From Haemonchus contortus (taxonomy: Eukaryota > Nematoda > Chromadorea > Rhabditida > Trichostrongylidae): a DNA stretch of 64,000 bases. The notes beneath the pieces were generated by a model. It had not been told where the DNA came from. It saw only the letters and a program-made list of their open reading frames with translations, and ran no database searches. Position numbers and translations under genes: made by a program. Position 1 is the stretch's first letter; each line of letters opens with the position of its first letter. Shown here piece by piece: positions 46,306 through 57,486 of the stretch. The stretch is taken from the NCBI GenBank assembly GCA_000469685.2, contig LS997565.1, positions 24,071,272 to 24,135,271 of the forward strand, in the 5' to 3' direction.

Positions 46306-47466
46306 TATATTGGTTGTTTGCAATCTGCGAGCTACGTAGGTAATGCAAGATGCAAGAGATACCATTCGGGACAATGGCCGCTAGCGATCGGCAGTCATTT
46401 CATCAAGTTCAATGCTGAGAAAGCTAGAAAATGAAGAACATTCAAAATCCGATTTCTTCTGCGAGATTGGAGGCCTGGGCAGAGTTTACTTCCAGTGTGA
46501 GGACGGTTTCCATTTCTCTGACAAAAACATCTAGATTGATGCTAAGACTGACCGAAATGGAAACGTGATAGAACGAATCAACCCCTAGGGGATCTTTCAG
46601 CAAAGTCGTGCTTTTCCACATAAAGCAAAGGATTCAGTGGTCTTCCTCAATGCTCAGGCCTTATCTGCCAAATGTGTCGAAATGTGCACTTTGATGAAAT
46701 GTCTTATTATTATGTTTATAGCGGCAAAAGACGCACTGCCACACACGCATGGTTCGGAGAAGCAATCCCGGGTCAATGTTAGCCTGGGCGAATCAACTTT
46801 CTATCATTCCAAAATCGGTTAATTACCATCAGCCTTGTGTGAGAGGACGAAAACACAGATAAATATCAGCTGCCCATCACAAGTCATATGTATGTGCAGG
46901 CACTACAAGCATCCAAACGCCACTGCCATTCTGAACGAAAGTCAAATGCGGGGCGCATCTCAAAACATTGTTGGTTGAAGGTACGGTCATGATGAAAATG
47001 GTTTTTGCGTTTTTTTCCTAAGTTCAGCCTGTGACCCTCAAGAATAGTCGAAAAACGGTATGGACAGCAGCTGATAAGCAGATAAGTGGTAGATGATAAG
47101 CACTTCAAAACCGACTTGACCGAATGAAGCACAAAAAGCTACTAGAAGGCCTCGACAGGACTGCTCCATTCACAACGGAGCGTTATGACGCCGATGAATA
47201 ATTTGCTTACGTGGGCAACACTCAGAAGACAAAGTACGGACTGCGTTCATTTATACGGAACTATCGAATGCGCCAAGTGAGACGCGATTTCTGCCACTCT
47301 TCCTTGTCGCCTTGTCACCATAATCTCGCACAACCCCTTTTCTACTTTTTTACGGAGCCTTATATTTTTTGAAATCTGCCGCTTTCTCCACTTCCTTCGC
47401 CACCTCTGCGCTATTTTTTTTACCATAAGTTCCATTATTCCACTTGAATTAAATACCTCAACATTA
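46306..47466. other. no gene seen
   Basis: Spacer with short frames, none with splice context. The plus-strand frame 46,637-46,822 has no recognisable domain. Confidence 0.35.
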
Positions 47467-48745
47467 TTGGGTTGTCCGAAAAGTTCGTGCCGAATTTGAA
47501 CACCCTTGGTTCAACAAGCGTTTTGAAAAAAGATCGTTGGCACGGTCCACAGAGTCATATATTTTCTGAAAGTGTAAGTCTTAATCTATATCCCAAATAA
47601 GATTATGCTGATTTTCGTAGAAGTTTCTTTGTATAGGGCTTGAGTGGAAATGGAAGACAATCGCGTGCATTTTCGCCATCTAGTGCTTTTCTTCTATCGC
47701 AGAGGAAAGAATGCAGCTCAAATTGCGAGAGAGATCTGTGTCGTTTAAGGAGAGGATGCTCTACATGAATGTACAGTTCGTAAGTGGTTTGCGAGATTCA
47801 AGCGGGTGTGAATTCAACCTCGAAGATCGGCAACGCGCAGGGAGGCCATCATCACTTTAAGAGGATCAAATCAAGTTGATAACTGAAAAGAATCGGCTCA
47901 TCACCACTCGTGAAATAGGAGAAAGGCTTAATGTCTCGAAATCAACCGCCGATGACCATTTGTTGGGACTTGGTTTTGTTAAGCGCCTCGATGTTTGGGT
48001 ACCTCACAAACTGAGCGAGCGCAATTCGATGGACCGCGTCTCCGTATGTGACTCGTTGCTCAAACGGAACGGAAATGAGCCGTTTCTGAAACGCATGGTA
48101 ACTGGGGACGAAAAGTGGATCTTGTACAACAACGTGGAGCGGAAACGATCGTGGAGCCTGTCCACTGAGCCACCACAAACCACTCTAAGAGCGAAAATCC
48201 ATGTGCGGAAGGTTATGCTGTGCTGCTGATGGGATTGGAAGGGAATAATCAATTACGTGTTGCCGCATAACCGAACGATCACTTCGGAAAAGCACTGTGG
48301 TCAGCTGTTCAATTTGAAGGCAGCAATAGATCAGAAGCGCCCAGGACTGGGCAATCGTAAGGGCGCTGTCTTCCACCAGGATAACGCCAGACCACACGTA
48401 TCTTTGGCCACTCGTCAAAAATTACTGGAGCTTGGGTGGGATGTCTTACCACATCCCCATATAGTCCGGATATCGCGCCATCAACTACCACCTGTTTGCG
48501 TCTCTGCAAAATTCCTTGAGTGGAAAATCATTCGATTCATTGGAGGACTGCAAAACGCACCAAGAGGAATTTTTAATTCTAAGTCTACAACCTTCTATGG
48601 AAGTAGGATAATGAAACTACCAGAAAGATGGCGGACCATTGTAGAGCAGAGTGGAGAATATATTGTTTAATAAATGTGTTTGTTCTTTTAGAAATTTTCA
48701 CTCAAAGTCGACCCAGAAATCGGCAGAACTCTTCGGACAACCCAT
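47467..48745 (+). mobile_element. mariner, full length, recently dead
   Basis: 1,279 bases with ends TTGGGTTGTCCGAAAAGTTC and the complement, each next to a TA. The transposase starts at ATG 47,650 (MEDNRVHFRHLVLF) and shows its helix-turn-helix region, the first aspartate in TGDEKW (48,107-48,109) and the second in HQDNARPH (48,380-48,382). The third-aspartate region near 48,455-48,485 is scrambled by a frameshift. The chain ends in EQSGEYIV. Damage is limited: stops at about 47,746 and 47,809, a frameshift near 47,850, a stop where CVWWDW-like sequence should be (48,228), and the late frameshift. It is the best preserved transposase in the window but cannot be active. Confidence 0.9.
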
Positions 48746-48956
48746 TATCATGAAGCGTGACTTTAATGCCGAAGCACATTACTACTTTCATCTTTCATAA
48801 TCATGTAACATCTCTCAATTCTGCGACGGTAGCAGCTATCAAAACCCATGACTATCGGCTAGGGACACTGGAATGAATAATGTTAGTGGGGATATAATGC
48901 TTTCTAGAAAAAAATTGCAGACTTTCCCAATTCCCTTCTGGAAAGCATTTCCCACC
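48746..48956. other. spacer
   Basis: Would hold the 3' UTR of the minus-strand gene ending at 48,957. Confidence 0.35.
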
Positions 48957-49670
48957 TCATTCCTTGCTTCCCTGCCGGTTTGAATATTCTGCCTGATAAT
49001 CTTTCCATCCTGTAGGCTGCATGCAATCGATTTCTTGGCTGCTGTACTGGTCTTGCTCGATGACGTCTGAAATCTTCCTCTTACTGCATATTAGATTATG
49101 AGCCAGACTTCTTGGTTGAAAACTGCCGTTGGGCCGTTTCTGACCAGGATCTCCGTTCATTGCTACACAAAAATGAATTATAAATAAATCGAAAATTACG
49201 TACAGTATACTCAATACTGCGCGTGCTCCATGTTTTCAAGGCACTTCCATCGTCGTTGAGGAATACTGCCAAAGGCAGTGTCCGCCCATGTTGTGCATTC
49301 CACATAATAGCATCTAAGAAGCTTCGGAGCATGGTTCATGCTCTGTGTAACAGTGGTTTGGTGTACTCAAACGTGATTCGGATGCCAACTATTGAATTCA
49401 GGAGATGATTCAAAGGAAGCATTCATGTGTGGCTGTTTCCAACGGGAAAGCTACTCGAAAGGCATCATGGAGCTTGAGCAACGGTGAACCTTCATGGAGA
49501 TTATTGTGAAAAAATGTTGTTATTGTAGGTTTCCTACTGGCGAATGCAATTGAGATCATAACTAACCATAAGCTTCGAATCATTTTATGCTTATTACCAA
49601 GAACAGATTCACAGGGTGCGCTGTTTAGCCGTTTCCAATTTTCACTCTCAGCTAATACTTCCCAATCCAT
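48957..49670 (-). CDS. 3' exons of an unrecognised gene
   Basis: The last exon, 49162-48957, follows TTTTTGTGTAG and reads 67 codons to TGA. It is polar and clearly protein-like (DPGQKRPNGSFQPRS, IEQDQYSSQEIDCMQ). The exon before it, within 49325-49200, reads LRSFLDAIMWNAQHGRTLPL and LNDDGSALKTWS; the junction in phase needs the donor GTATTG at about 49,211. Further upstream the minus strand has an ATG at 49,583 followed by an ideal signal-peptide core (SLWLVMISIAFA) and a second open segment from 49,670 (DWEVLAESENWKRL). How these join is unclear. If the start at 49,583 belongs here the product is secreted. The family is unknown. Confidence 0.4.
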
Positions 49671-50484
49671 TATGTGAACTCTGTCAGATAAACATCAATG
49701 ATGGCCAAAAGCAAAGTCAGGTGATCATGTCAAATAGAGGCGCAAAAAATGGAATCGACTACAACAGTGATGTGTTTGATGGAATCGTCTGAAAAACCTG
49801 CAGTCAAACAACTGTCCCAGTGTTCACTTGCCATCTCGTAGTACCCATGGCCACCGATTGGTCTGAAAGTCGTCGCAACAAAAAATATGCTTCTACTTTG
49901 CTGTACCTGTCCTTCAAAATCATAACACCGACACTTTCATTAACCACTTCATTCCCATGGTGTACCCGACCCACCTGTGTCCGATTTGCAGGGGTACGAA
50001 GCAACAACCCTGATCTAATGCACAGCCTTTTTTCCTTTCGAAAACATTAACAAAGTCTGGTAATTTTCCAGAGCAACCCATAAGGAATGTAGATCGTGAG
50101 CAACTGAGAAAGAAACTCGATTACAACTGACGGTGGACACAAGTGGTTCTGACTCCAGTTATTGTCCGATTCTAACTTCGACGGATTACCGTGTCGTCCT
50201 CTCAAAGAGAAGTCTAAGAGGTCTAAAAAAGTTAGAGGCTGAAGAAGGACGTGATCAAGTTCCTTGAACGGTCGGAGCTCAGATTCAGGTGGCGGGGCCA
50301 AGACCAGAAGTTCATGAATTTGTTCAAGGTGCAGCTGAAAGGAGGTTGACCAAATTATCACAACTGCGGGGTCTGCATTACGGTGGGCGAAGTGAAGATC
50401 GAAACTCACAGCTCTGTTCAAAGACAAGCGTACGTTCCAACATCGTTCTATATATGAAATCATCATCTTTACTTGCTATATGCA
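49671..50484. other. no supported gene; one 139-codon minus frame
   Basis: The minus-strand frame 50,047-50,466 is long but has no domain I recognise and no splice support. Nothing else is seen. Confidence 0.3.
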
Positions 50485-51505
50485 TATGCCAAATATAAGG
50501 ATGCTTCGTGAGCTCTACGACAGCTTCACGACCAGGATTTCACCATTCTATAAGGAAGTCATTGTCAACGTGAAGAGAGGTGTTCGGCAAGACGATTTCA
50601 GTGCCGCCCTCGAGAATATCATGCGTCATTTGGAATGGGAAGACTTGGGAGTGAAGGTCGACGGCCGCTTCCTACATCACCTCCGCTTTGCAGACGACAT
50701 CGTTCTTATAACACCGAACATCGAGCAGGCAGAACGAATGCTGGCCGAGTTCGATAGTGCTTGTGGAAAGATCGGCTTGAGGCTGAACCTAACGAAGACG
50801 ATGGTCATGACGGACTGGTACCTGATGCTCCTTTCACGTTAAACGGAACGAATATCTCCGAATGCTCTAGCTGTGTGTATCTAGGTCGGGAAGTCAACAT
50901 GATTAACGACCTAGCTTCACAGCTGTGCCGAAGGAAACGCGCCGCGTGGGGAGCATTTAAGAATATCGAGGGAATAGTGAAGAAGACAAAGAACATCCGG
51001 CTCCGCGCTCACCTTTTCGACACTGCTGTCCTTCCTGCTTTAACGTACGCCTCGGAGACCTGGACTCTACGAAAGCAGGATGAGCATGCTGTCAGCGTTA
51101 TTCAACGCGCTTTGGAAAGGACGATGCTCGGAATCTCCCTATACACACAAGTGCAGAAGGGAATCCGGAGTTCCGAGCTCCGTCACCGAACGAAGATCAG
51201 GGATGCCGTTGATTACGCCAAGAAATCGAAGATCAGGTGGGCCGGACACGTTAGGCGATATAGTGATGACCGTTGGACCAGGGCGGTTACTGACTAGATC
51301 CCTCGGGACATCAAACGAACTCCAGGAAGGCCGCCAACGAGATGGTCAGACTTCTTCACGAAAGCTCTGAACGAAAGGAATGTTGAACCTCGTGTCCCTG
51401 AAGCGAGAACGATCCACTGGACCACTCTGGCTCGTGACAGGGACGAATGGAGACGTTACTGGGACCCGCTCGAGGAAGTCGATGATCAACGGGACGACAG
51501 GTGAT
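50485..51505 (+). mobile_element. RTE-clade LINE, 3' half
   Basis: 5'-truncated in the palm of the reverse transcriptase. It begins MLRELYDSFTTRISPFY. The catalytic FADD box is at 50,687-50,698. Frames 50,480-50,840 and 50,761-51,297 together give most of the thumb and C-terminal tail (NGTNISECSSCVYLGRE; ALTYASETW; KIRWAGHVRRYSDDRW), ending with [11 protein letters not shown] near 51,450 and the shared GATCAACGGGACGACAGG 3' end. Upstream of FADD the expected RQGDTISP segment is shortened to RQDDF, an internal in-frame deletion next to the active site. One frameshift at about 50,825 and an early TAG at 51,295 complete the damage. It is better preserved than the copy at 40,000. Confidence 0.9.
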
Positions 51506-51817
51506 ACAGGACAGGTGATGCATATGCCAAAAATTCGCGCCTACCTGTTTGCCGGCCCACATGTCCGAAAATTCGGAATAACCTGGAGAAGCACCTGAGC
51601 ATGCCTCGAATCGGGCAGTGCGATGAAAAAAATTCATAATTTGATAGAGGCCAAGAGAAAACAAGCAAAGGCCAGAATGGTCACAGATCGGATGAAGGAG
51701 ACGGAGCATTCTCAAACTTTTTGTATAAACACGTAACCCATCACACCTCAAAGCTACGTTCTTAAGAGCTAGAGCTCAGGTTGAAAAGTGTCTCCTCTGT
51801 TTGATGCGCTTTTGCAG

Positions 51818-51899
51818 ATTAAGCGGTTGTTCTACAATGGAAAGGCCGTTTCAAGGTCTCGCTTATTCTCCCACAGGTGTGGACCCAATGCAACATAAG
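51818..51899 (+). CDS. single candidate exon
   Basis: 82 bases between a CTTTTGCAG acceptor and a GTAAGA donor. The frame reads CSTMERPFQGLAYSPTGVD and ends on a codon boundary. The segment 52,656-52,680 (ATCCCAGAAGGC... after CTCTTCAG) fits as the next exon by phase, but the chain could not be closed. The family is unknown. Confidence 0.35.
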
Positions 51900-52988
51900 G
51901 TAAGAGTGGATTTTCCAGGATCTCTTTCTCTTGGAAACATGAAAAAAGTGCTGTGCCCAGCAGCCCTTATGTACAAATCTTCAAAGCGTAGAAAATGTTG
52001 AATATTGCTTCGGTCACTCAAAAGGCGGTAACCCTCAGCTGAAATATTCGATCTCCATCACAATCTCGAAGTCATAACCATCACTCACCTTCTCAAAGTC
52101 CCCTTCTCATTCATATCAATTCTCTATCCTTCACTTCTTATTTTTGGTCACAAACAGCTTGTTCGCCTCTGATTTATGAAACAGACTCATTTAGGGCTTG
52201 TTGGATGTCTATATGTATTCATATCTGCGAAACACCGAGGTGATACACTCATCTTGAATATTACTTTTTCATTAAGCAGACCTCACCGCGCTTTAGAGTA
52301 GCTGCTCGATACCGATCCCGCATCCCATTCCAACACCCTAATGAACATAGCCTGTCGTAAAATACATGAAAACTGAGCAACTCAAGCAGAGACAAAAGGA
52401 TAAAGGGCTCGAAAATTGCTTGTAATCGAATAATCTATATTTGTGAAAAGCAATGCTGGGTAAGGGATACTGATGAGTCGAGCCGTCTGAAACCTTTCTC
52501 GACCCCATTCTTCAAAGACAATTTTTTTCGAAAACAGAGTTTTACTGCTTCCTACGGTGCGATTCTTGAGTGGACGTGAATATCATTCCAAGACCTTCGC
52601 TACTGTAATCTTCCGCCTACTCATGACCGAAGATCTTGTTTTTTCCTCTCTTCAGATCCCAGAAGGCATCCTACAAAGGTTCTGACCGTTTTTATCTATA
52701 ATGGTGATACGACGTAATTCCATTGTTACGCAAGCACCTTCCGCTTGCAAAAAATCCATGCGCCCATTTCCTCTGCTGTGACAGACTAATAGCAGACAAT
52801 GAAAAAACGAGGGTCTAATTTGCGAAACATGAATAAAACTTGTTCGAAGCAAATTTATTTTTGAAGGCCTTCACAATTACGAACAGGTTTCCATTGTAGT
52901 GCGCATTTCAAAGAAACCGGTCAGCGCCAAACAGTCCTTTTTTGCAAATTGAGACGGCTGCGTTGACCAATTGTTAAATTTTGCCAAG

Positions 52989-53212
52989 GCTCGCTTGTTT
53001 CGGAAGCGGCAAAAGGAAATGAAGCCATCACTTCGCCCATCACTGAAACATTAATGGAAGAAAGGAATGACATGGAGGAGTCGCTAGTAAAGGGTTACTG
53101 GGTGGAAAGCACTTTGCTTTATCAGCATCTAAGACTGGATAGTATGCACGATGCCGTGCGAACCGGTAGCAATTGGACTGATGGATCAGATGCCTCCAAA
53201 AATTTTTGTTAA
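52989..53212 (+). CDS. last exon of an unrecognised gene
   Basis: 74 codons to TAA at 53,210-53,212, opening after a weak acceptor (TTGCCAAG). The composition is typical of protein, acidic and helical: SEAAKGNEAITSP, MEERNDMEESLVKGYWVES, LLYQHLRLDSMHDAVR. No start codon lies near its beginning, so it was missed as a simple open frame. No match to a family is known to me. It may belong with the exon at 51,818, but the phase of the intermediate piece does not fit. Confidence 0.4.
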
Positions 53213-53461
53213 GGGGGCATGCTTTCCCGACTGATGGTGACCTGAGTCCAACGTAAAGATCTGATTATGCTGTAGATCCAAGTCCATTTGCAACACCATT
53301 ATGAGCTTTTCAGAGGTGATAGCAATTCGCTCGATCGCATTCATAAGATAGGTGGATTGGGTCATTTTGTTGGACTGCTCTTGGGCTGTATCAATCTCAT
53401 GTCTAATCGCTTTGTCATCACATCAACCAATAATAGAAGCTTTCTTACAATTCATAAAGTT

Positions 53462-53827
53462 CTACCTTTTCAATTTCTGTCTGATGACCGAACTCATCTT
53501 TCCAAAAGTCCCAACAGCAAAGCTGTTTACACAGAGAGGTTGAAACAATGAGATGAAACAGTGGATGAAAGATGAAGGTGAGACTAGCATCAGGTGGCTG
53601 CAATCTAGAGAACAGGATAGCTTCTTTGGTTCAGTGAGCTTTGTGGGCAGCAGTGAGGTCTCAATCCCGCTCGCTAATCTCTGAAGGACCACTAGAAGTT
53701 CATTCTCATCAAACTTTACAACCTGGAGGACAAGAGTCTTGTGTTCTATCACTATAAATCCATCATTATATATCACTCTGTAAAATTGATTGCTCTGCTT
53801 GAGAGAAAGTATAAATGGATGGTTGGC
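53462..53827 (-). CDS. 122-codon exon of an unrecognised gene
   Basis: After a CAACAATATGCAG acceptor the minus-strand frame runs 121 residues to TAG. It begins NHPFILSLKQSNQFYRV and continues through an alternating hydrophobic pattern (GFIVIEHKTLVLQVVKFD; ELLVVLQRLASG) suggesting beta strands, and ends in a basic tail (RQKLKR). A CAG/GTT step at about 53,722 could be a donor, which would shorten the exon. No upstream exon was joined. It is the longest apparently non-transposon open segment outside repeats, and its family is unknown. Confidence 0.35.
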   Translation of the reverse strand, partial: ANHPFILSLKQSNQFYRVIYNDGFIVIEHKTLVLQVVKFDENELLVVLQRLASGIETSLLPTKLTEPKKLSCSLDCSHLMLVSPSSFIHCFISLFQPLCVNSFAVGTFGKMSSVIRQKLKR

Positions 53828-54430
53828 CTGCATATTGTTGCAGGAAAAAGAGGTGAGGCCAAAATTCCTTTCCATTTCAACGAGCAACTTTGATTCTGGC
53901 GATTTTGACCCAATTTTTTCCTACCGTCAGAACATTGCGATGCTATCAATATCTGGTAGGCCGAGACTTTGGAGGTAGCACGCACCGTAACAGGTTTAGA
54001 AGTTAGGAAGTTACTCATTGTGAAGGAACTGTCTTAAAGGCAATGGGCACGTCGTTCACAGCATGAGAGTGCTAAGTGAAACCCTTGATATAGAACAGCG
54101 TGTTTCTATTCTACATCTCAGTTCGAATCGAGTTCTTGCTATGGAAGTACAGCAGTTGTTTACAAATTGATCGACATAGTATGTTGTGACAGTAATTCTA
54201 ACAACAAAACGAGAAAAAGCGACAGTGGCGATTGCGGGAAAGAGCTTATCTGAACATGATAGTCACTGGGCTGTTCTCGTGAGAGCAAAACGAGGGTTCC
54301 ATGAAAAATGAAGGTTCTATGAGTTTCAGCGACTTGTTTAAATTCCTGATTGCCGACGAAGTGTTACCACTGGATTTCTATTCACACCTGGACTGAAGTT
54401 ATCTTATAGTTAAACCGAGCATATATAAAT
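53828..54430. other. no gene seen
   Basis: Spacer before the GT microsatellite. Confidence 0.35.
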
Positions 54431-54469
54431 ATGTGTGTGTGTATGTGTGTGTGTGTGTGTGTGTGTTTT

Positions 54470-54512
<43 letters not shown>

Positions 54513-54535
54513 GTGTGTGTGCGTGTTTGTCCGAC
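54431..54535 (+). repeat. GT-rich microsatellite
   Basis: About 100 bases of (GT)n with ATGT and TTTT interruptions, ending GTGTTTGTCCGACCGG. The open frames through it on both strands are artefacts. Confidence 0.92.
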
Positions 54536-54589
54536 CGGAAATTCATAACTCCTGTCCCACTGTAGCTAAAGCATTCAAATTTGTAATAG

Positions 54590-55340
54590 AGATAGACATC
54601 AGGATGGGAACAGCGATGATAGGTGATAGGAAGTGATAACAATATAAGATAAGGAGCCCTAAAAGGCAAAGGACACAGGATCCGTGACTCCCTTCGTGTA
54701 AGCGGTAAAGCCCTGGCACTTCGGCAGGTGGTGTAGGATGCGAAGAAACCGTCAATGATTGCTGACAGGGAATGATAACAAGTGATAGGGGTTGGCAAGA
54801 AGTCATAGAATACGAGAGCCACTAGGTATGTAACGCCCTTAATGTCAACGGTGAAGCTTCGGCAATTTGGTAGGTGGTGTGGGATGGAAAAGGACCATAA
54901 ATGGAATGGGGCCAAGAGCTGATAACATGTGATAAGAGCTGCTAAAAAGACATGGAAGAGCCAATAGATCTGTAACGCACTTTCTGATAATGATGGAATC
55001 TTGGAAACTTACGATGTGATGTGAAATGTGACAAGATCGTTGGTACTCGTTACGGGAGCTGATAACAGCTGATACCGGCTGATAATGCGCTGTCAAAAAC
55101 AAGACACTACGCTATTCGTGTTAACCACGAAACATTTTAGCGGTGAAGGGATCGAGAACTATTGGTGCCAGGCCAGGAACTATAAAACTCATAAAGACTA
55201 ATAAAACTTTTTAAAAGGGTAGAGTCACTAGAATATTGGCGTTAATAGTGGAGCCTTGGCAGTTTGGCATGTGATATGGAGTATAGTGGGATCGTAGACG
55301 GTCGATAATAGAAACTGATAACAGCTGATAGCGACCGGTA
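54590..55340 (+). repeat. degenerate tandem repeat, about 145-bp unit
   Basis: The phrase GGTGGTGTAGGATGCGAA / GGTGGTGTGGGATGGAAA / diverged GATGTGATGTGAAATGTGA recurs at about 54,727, 54,873 and 55,015, and a further relic is near 55,268. Each unit also has GATAACA...GTGATA blocks. The copies diverge strongly to the right. Confidence 0.7.
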
Positions 55341-55851
55341 AGGGTACTTACCAACTGAATCAACGATTGTGGTATTTACGATGTATTCGTGATCACGACT
55401 GTTAGATTACGATCGCTACCCAGCAATGTTGGTAACTCAAAGGGAGATGAAGTCTACTGGCTGTTCCGATAACATTTACGACAAAGCTCATCCGACCGCC
55501 AGTAATTTGGGACTCTCACCCAATGATGTATCTGTGGAGGAAAGATGGTCCAGTGTTAACGACATCTGATAATGGTGTTATTACCACATGAGAACTTTTG
55601 TGAATGCTACTCATTTCTTTTGTTGCCTATCAGTTGAACCTTTGATGAGTCACAATTCTTCAGATGGAGAGCAACCAATCGACATTTTTGATCGTAGGCG
55701 TAAGCATCGGCACACCATAAATACCATTGGCGCTGCCCTCCTTATGCCAGCTCCCCTCTTTTGGGTCCTGCGTCAAAGTTGAAGGGACTGTGTCGAATTC
55801 CGTGCTCAGAAAATCATTATTCATCACAAAAATGGGGTTGTGGATTGCCGA
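55341..55851. other. ambiguous open frames on both strands
   Basis: Around 55,640-55,830 both the plus strand (IDIFDRRRKHRHTINTIG) and the minus strand (VPMLTPTIKNVDWLLSI) are open and protein-like. Neither has splice borders that link to a neighbour, so no gene is called. Confidence 0.25.
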
Positions 55852-56202
55852 TTACCAGGACTCATAGAAAGAGGAAAGCCCGGCGTTAGCCCGGCGATCC
55901 GACTGGTATTATAATAAATAAGAATATTTCTGCGCTATAGCATAGTATCATTGCAAAAAACACAAACTATTTCAATTGAAAAGAGAAAACGAATGTTGAA
56001 AAAGTCACCTACAGGTTTTTCAGCAAAATTGTTCGTGTCAACAGGCAGTTCTTGATAGGCATTCCATGAGGCGAGACCGATACAAACTGCTGCGAAGAGA
56101 AGGTAACCCTGATAGACCCAGGGCGTCGGCATTTGCCAATGGTCCCAAAGCATTTCCTCGGCGCCGTGGAGCCGTTTCGTACAGTTTGGAGGCATTGCGA
56201 CT
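55852..56202 (-). CDS. last two exons of a small membrane protein gene
   Basis: Exon 56202-56013 (acceptor TTATTCACAG, donor GTAGGT) and exon 55902-55852 (acceptor AATACCAG, 17 codons with TAA) join on a codon boundary. The protein part has tryptophan-rich flanks (LWDHWQMPTPWVYQ) around one hydrophobic helix (GYLLFAAVCIGLASW), then a polar tail ending SSFYESW. An ATG at 56,195 could be the start, or the exon may continue a longer protein. Length and layout recall small single-span mitochondrial or ER proteins, but I do not recognise it. The other two frames of the first exon are also open, which lowers certainty. Confidence 0.45.
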
Positions 56203-57123
56203 CTGTGAATAACAGATGTGGGAAAATGGTGGAAAGAAACGAGTGCTTATGTAGAAACAAAAGGGCATTCAAGCCCGCCACACAAGATCGTAATGATTAA
56301 TGATTAGAATCCGAGGGCTTGTTTCCAGATTGTGTTCATAACGCTAAAAAGCTATAAACGGCCATGAAACCGGTCAGACTTCCAAACTATTCATATTTGA
56401 TAAGGATGAAAGCTAACAATGAGGGGGAGCGAGATTGTCAAAGTAACAGTCAGCGGAAGAATAAGCAGTCTGACTGAAGGCTGAGATAGACAGCGTTTGG
56501 ATACCAGTTTGAGCGACTTTCAGCGTTAGCTCATCCTCTTGCGTATAGTAAATGCTAAACGTGCACCATGACTGCAATTATCGTACAATCTGTTTGATCT
56601 GTTTAGGCTATACACACAGATCGAGAAGGTCTCCTACAAAAGCAGGAAGTTCAAGGAGACCAAATATTATTATATTTTGTTGACAGATGGATTATTTTCT
56701 AACATGCTGGACATAGAAAACTTCCAATAAGTTCAATTTGCATTACCTAAAACATTCAACATAATAATGCAAAAGCGCAAAAACGAGCAAAACGCGAAAA
56801 CTGAAATGGATTAGGCGATTTTCAGATAAAGCCACAATGCTTTGCAGCAGTTTTGAAGTCCATTCATGAATTTTCGAGAATACTTTGAGAGAATCATTAA
56901 GATACTGTATAAGGATTATACAGAATCGTGATAAGGGTATGAAAACTACCTAAACAAAAACTGAACTCGTCACCTTTTCGACTAGTGAAAACCTTCTTAT
57001 GCTAAGACATTTTTAATCTCTGCCCATCTACTGCTCACTCGAACGAGATCATAGAGTGACCTCGCTCACTCTGATATCAATACCGGACACACAAGATTCT
57101 GAAGCTTTGCCCTTTGGCTTTAG
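56203..57123. other. no gene seen
   Basis: AT-rich spacer; no splice-framed segment recognised. Confidence 0.35.
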
Positions 57124-57486
57124 TTAACCAGAGCAACAGCCTGAATCTCCGATCACCCTAGATGGCGTCCATAGAAAATGACTGCGTTGTGTAGGTCTCC
57201 TAGGAATTCTTTTGAGAGTTCCCAAAGAGAATGCCGATGAATGCGCGACTGACATCAAAATCGAGGATTTCAGCCGGGTAGAACACTGTTCCTTTTTTGT
57301 AAATATCCGGTACAGGTACAAGCTCATACGATCAAATTTTCCTGAAACTGTTCTCATTTCTGTGGAGCAAAATGCTTGAGTTTTTCGAGCAAATGAATTC
57401 TGAATATCAAATGATTCCGAAGAAACAACGGGTTCTGCCAAACCAGTAATCAGGATCGTCAAGCATCCAAGGGTTAAATGAGCCAT
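57124..57486 (-). CDS. possible secreted protein, frame uncertain
   Basis: The minus-strand frame of 120 codons starts with an ideal signal peptide (MAHLTLGCLTILITGLAEP). Downstream, a different frame is the more protein-like one (LVPVPDIYKKGTVFYPAEIL, then VSRAFIGILFGN) and ends at a TAG near 57,210. The two cannot be joined through a standard intron because a TGA lies at the junction. It may be a spliced gene with an intron I cannot place, or a pseudogene with one frameshift. No family is recognised. Confidence 0.35.
   Translation of the reverse strand: MAHLTLGCLTILITGLAEPVVSSESFDIQNSFARKTQAFCSTEMRTVSGKFDRMSLYLYRIFTKKEQCSTRLKSSILMSVAHSSAFSLGTLKRIPRRPTQRSHFLWTPSRVIGDSGCCSG

Noticed and set aside
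51356..51751. 131-codon minus-strand frame
   Set aside because: Largely antisense of the RTE 3' end; no motif of its own.
54382..54915. 177-codon minus-strand open frame, the longest in the window
   Set aside because: It runs through the GT microsatellite and the tandem repeat; the histidine/threonine repeat is an artefact of (GT)n.
55862..55898. GCCCGGC inverted repeat as a terminator-like hairpin
   Set aside because: It lies within the last exon of the minus-strand gene, is short, and such terminators are not expected in nuclear nematode DNA.
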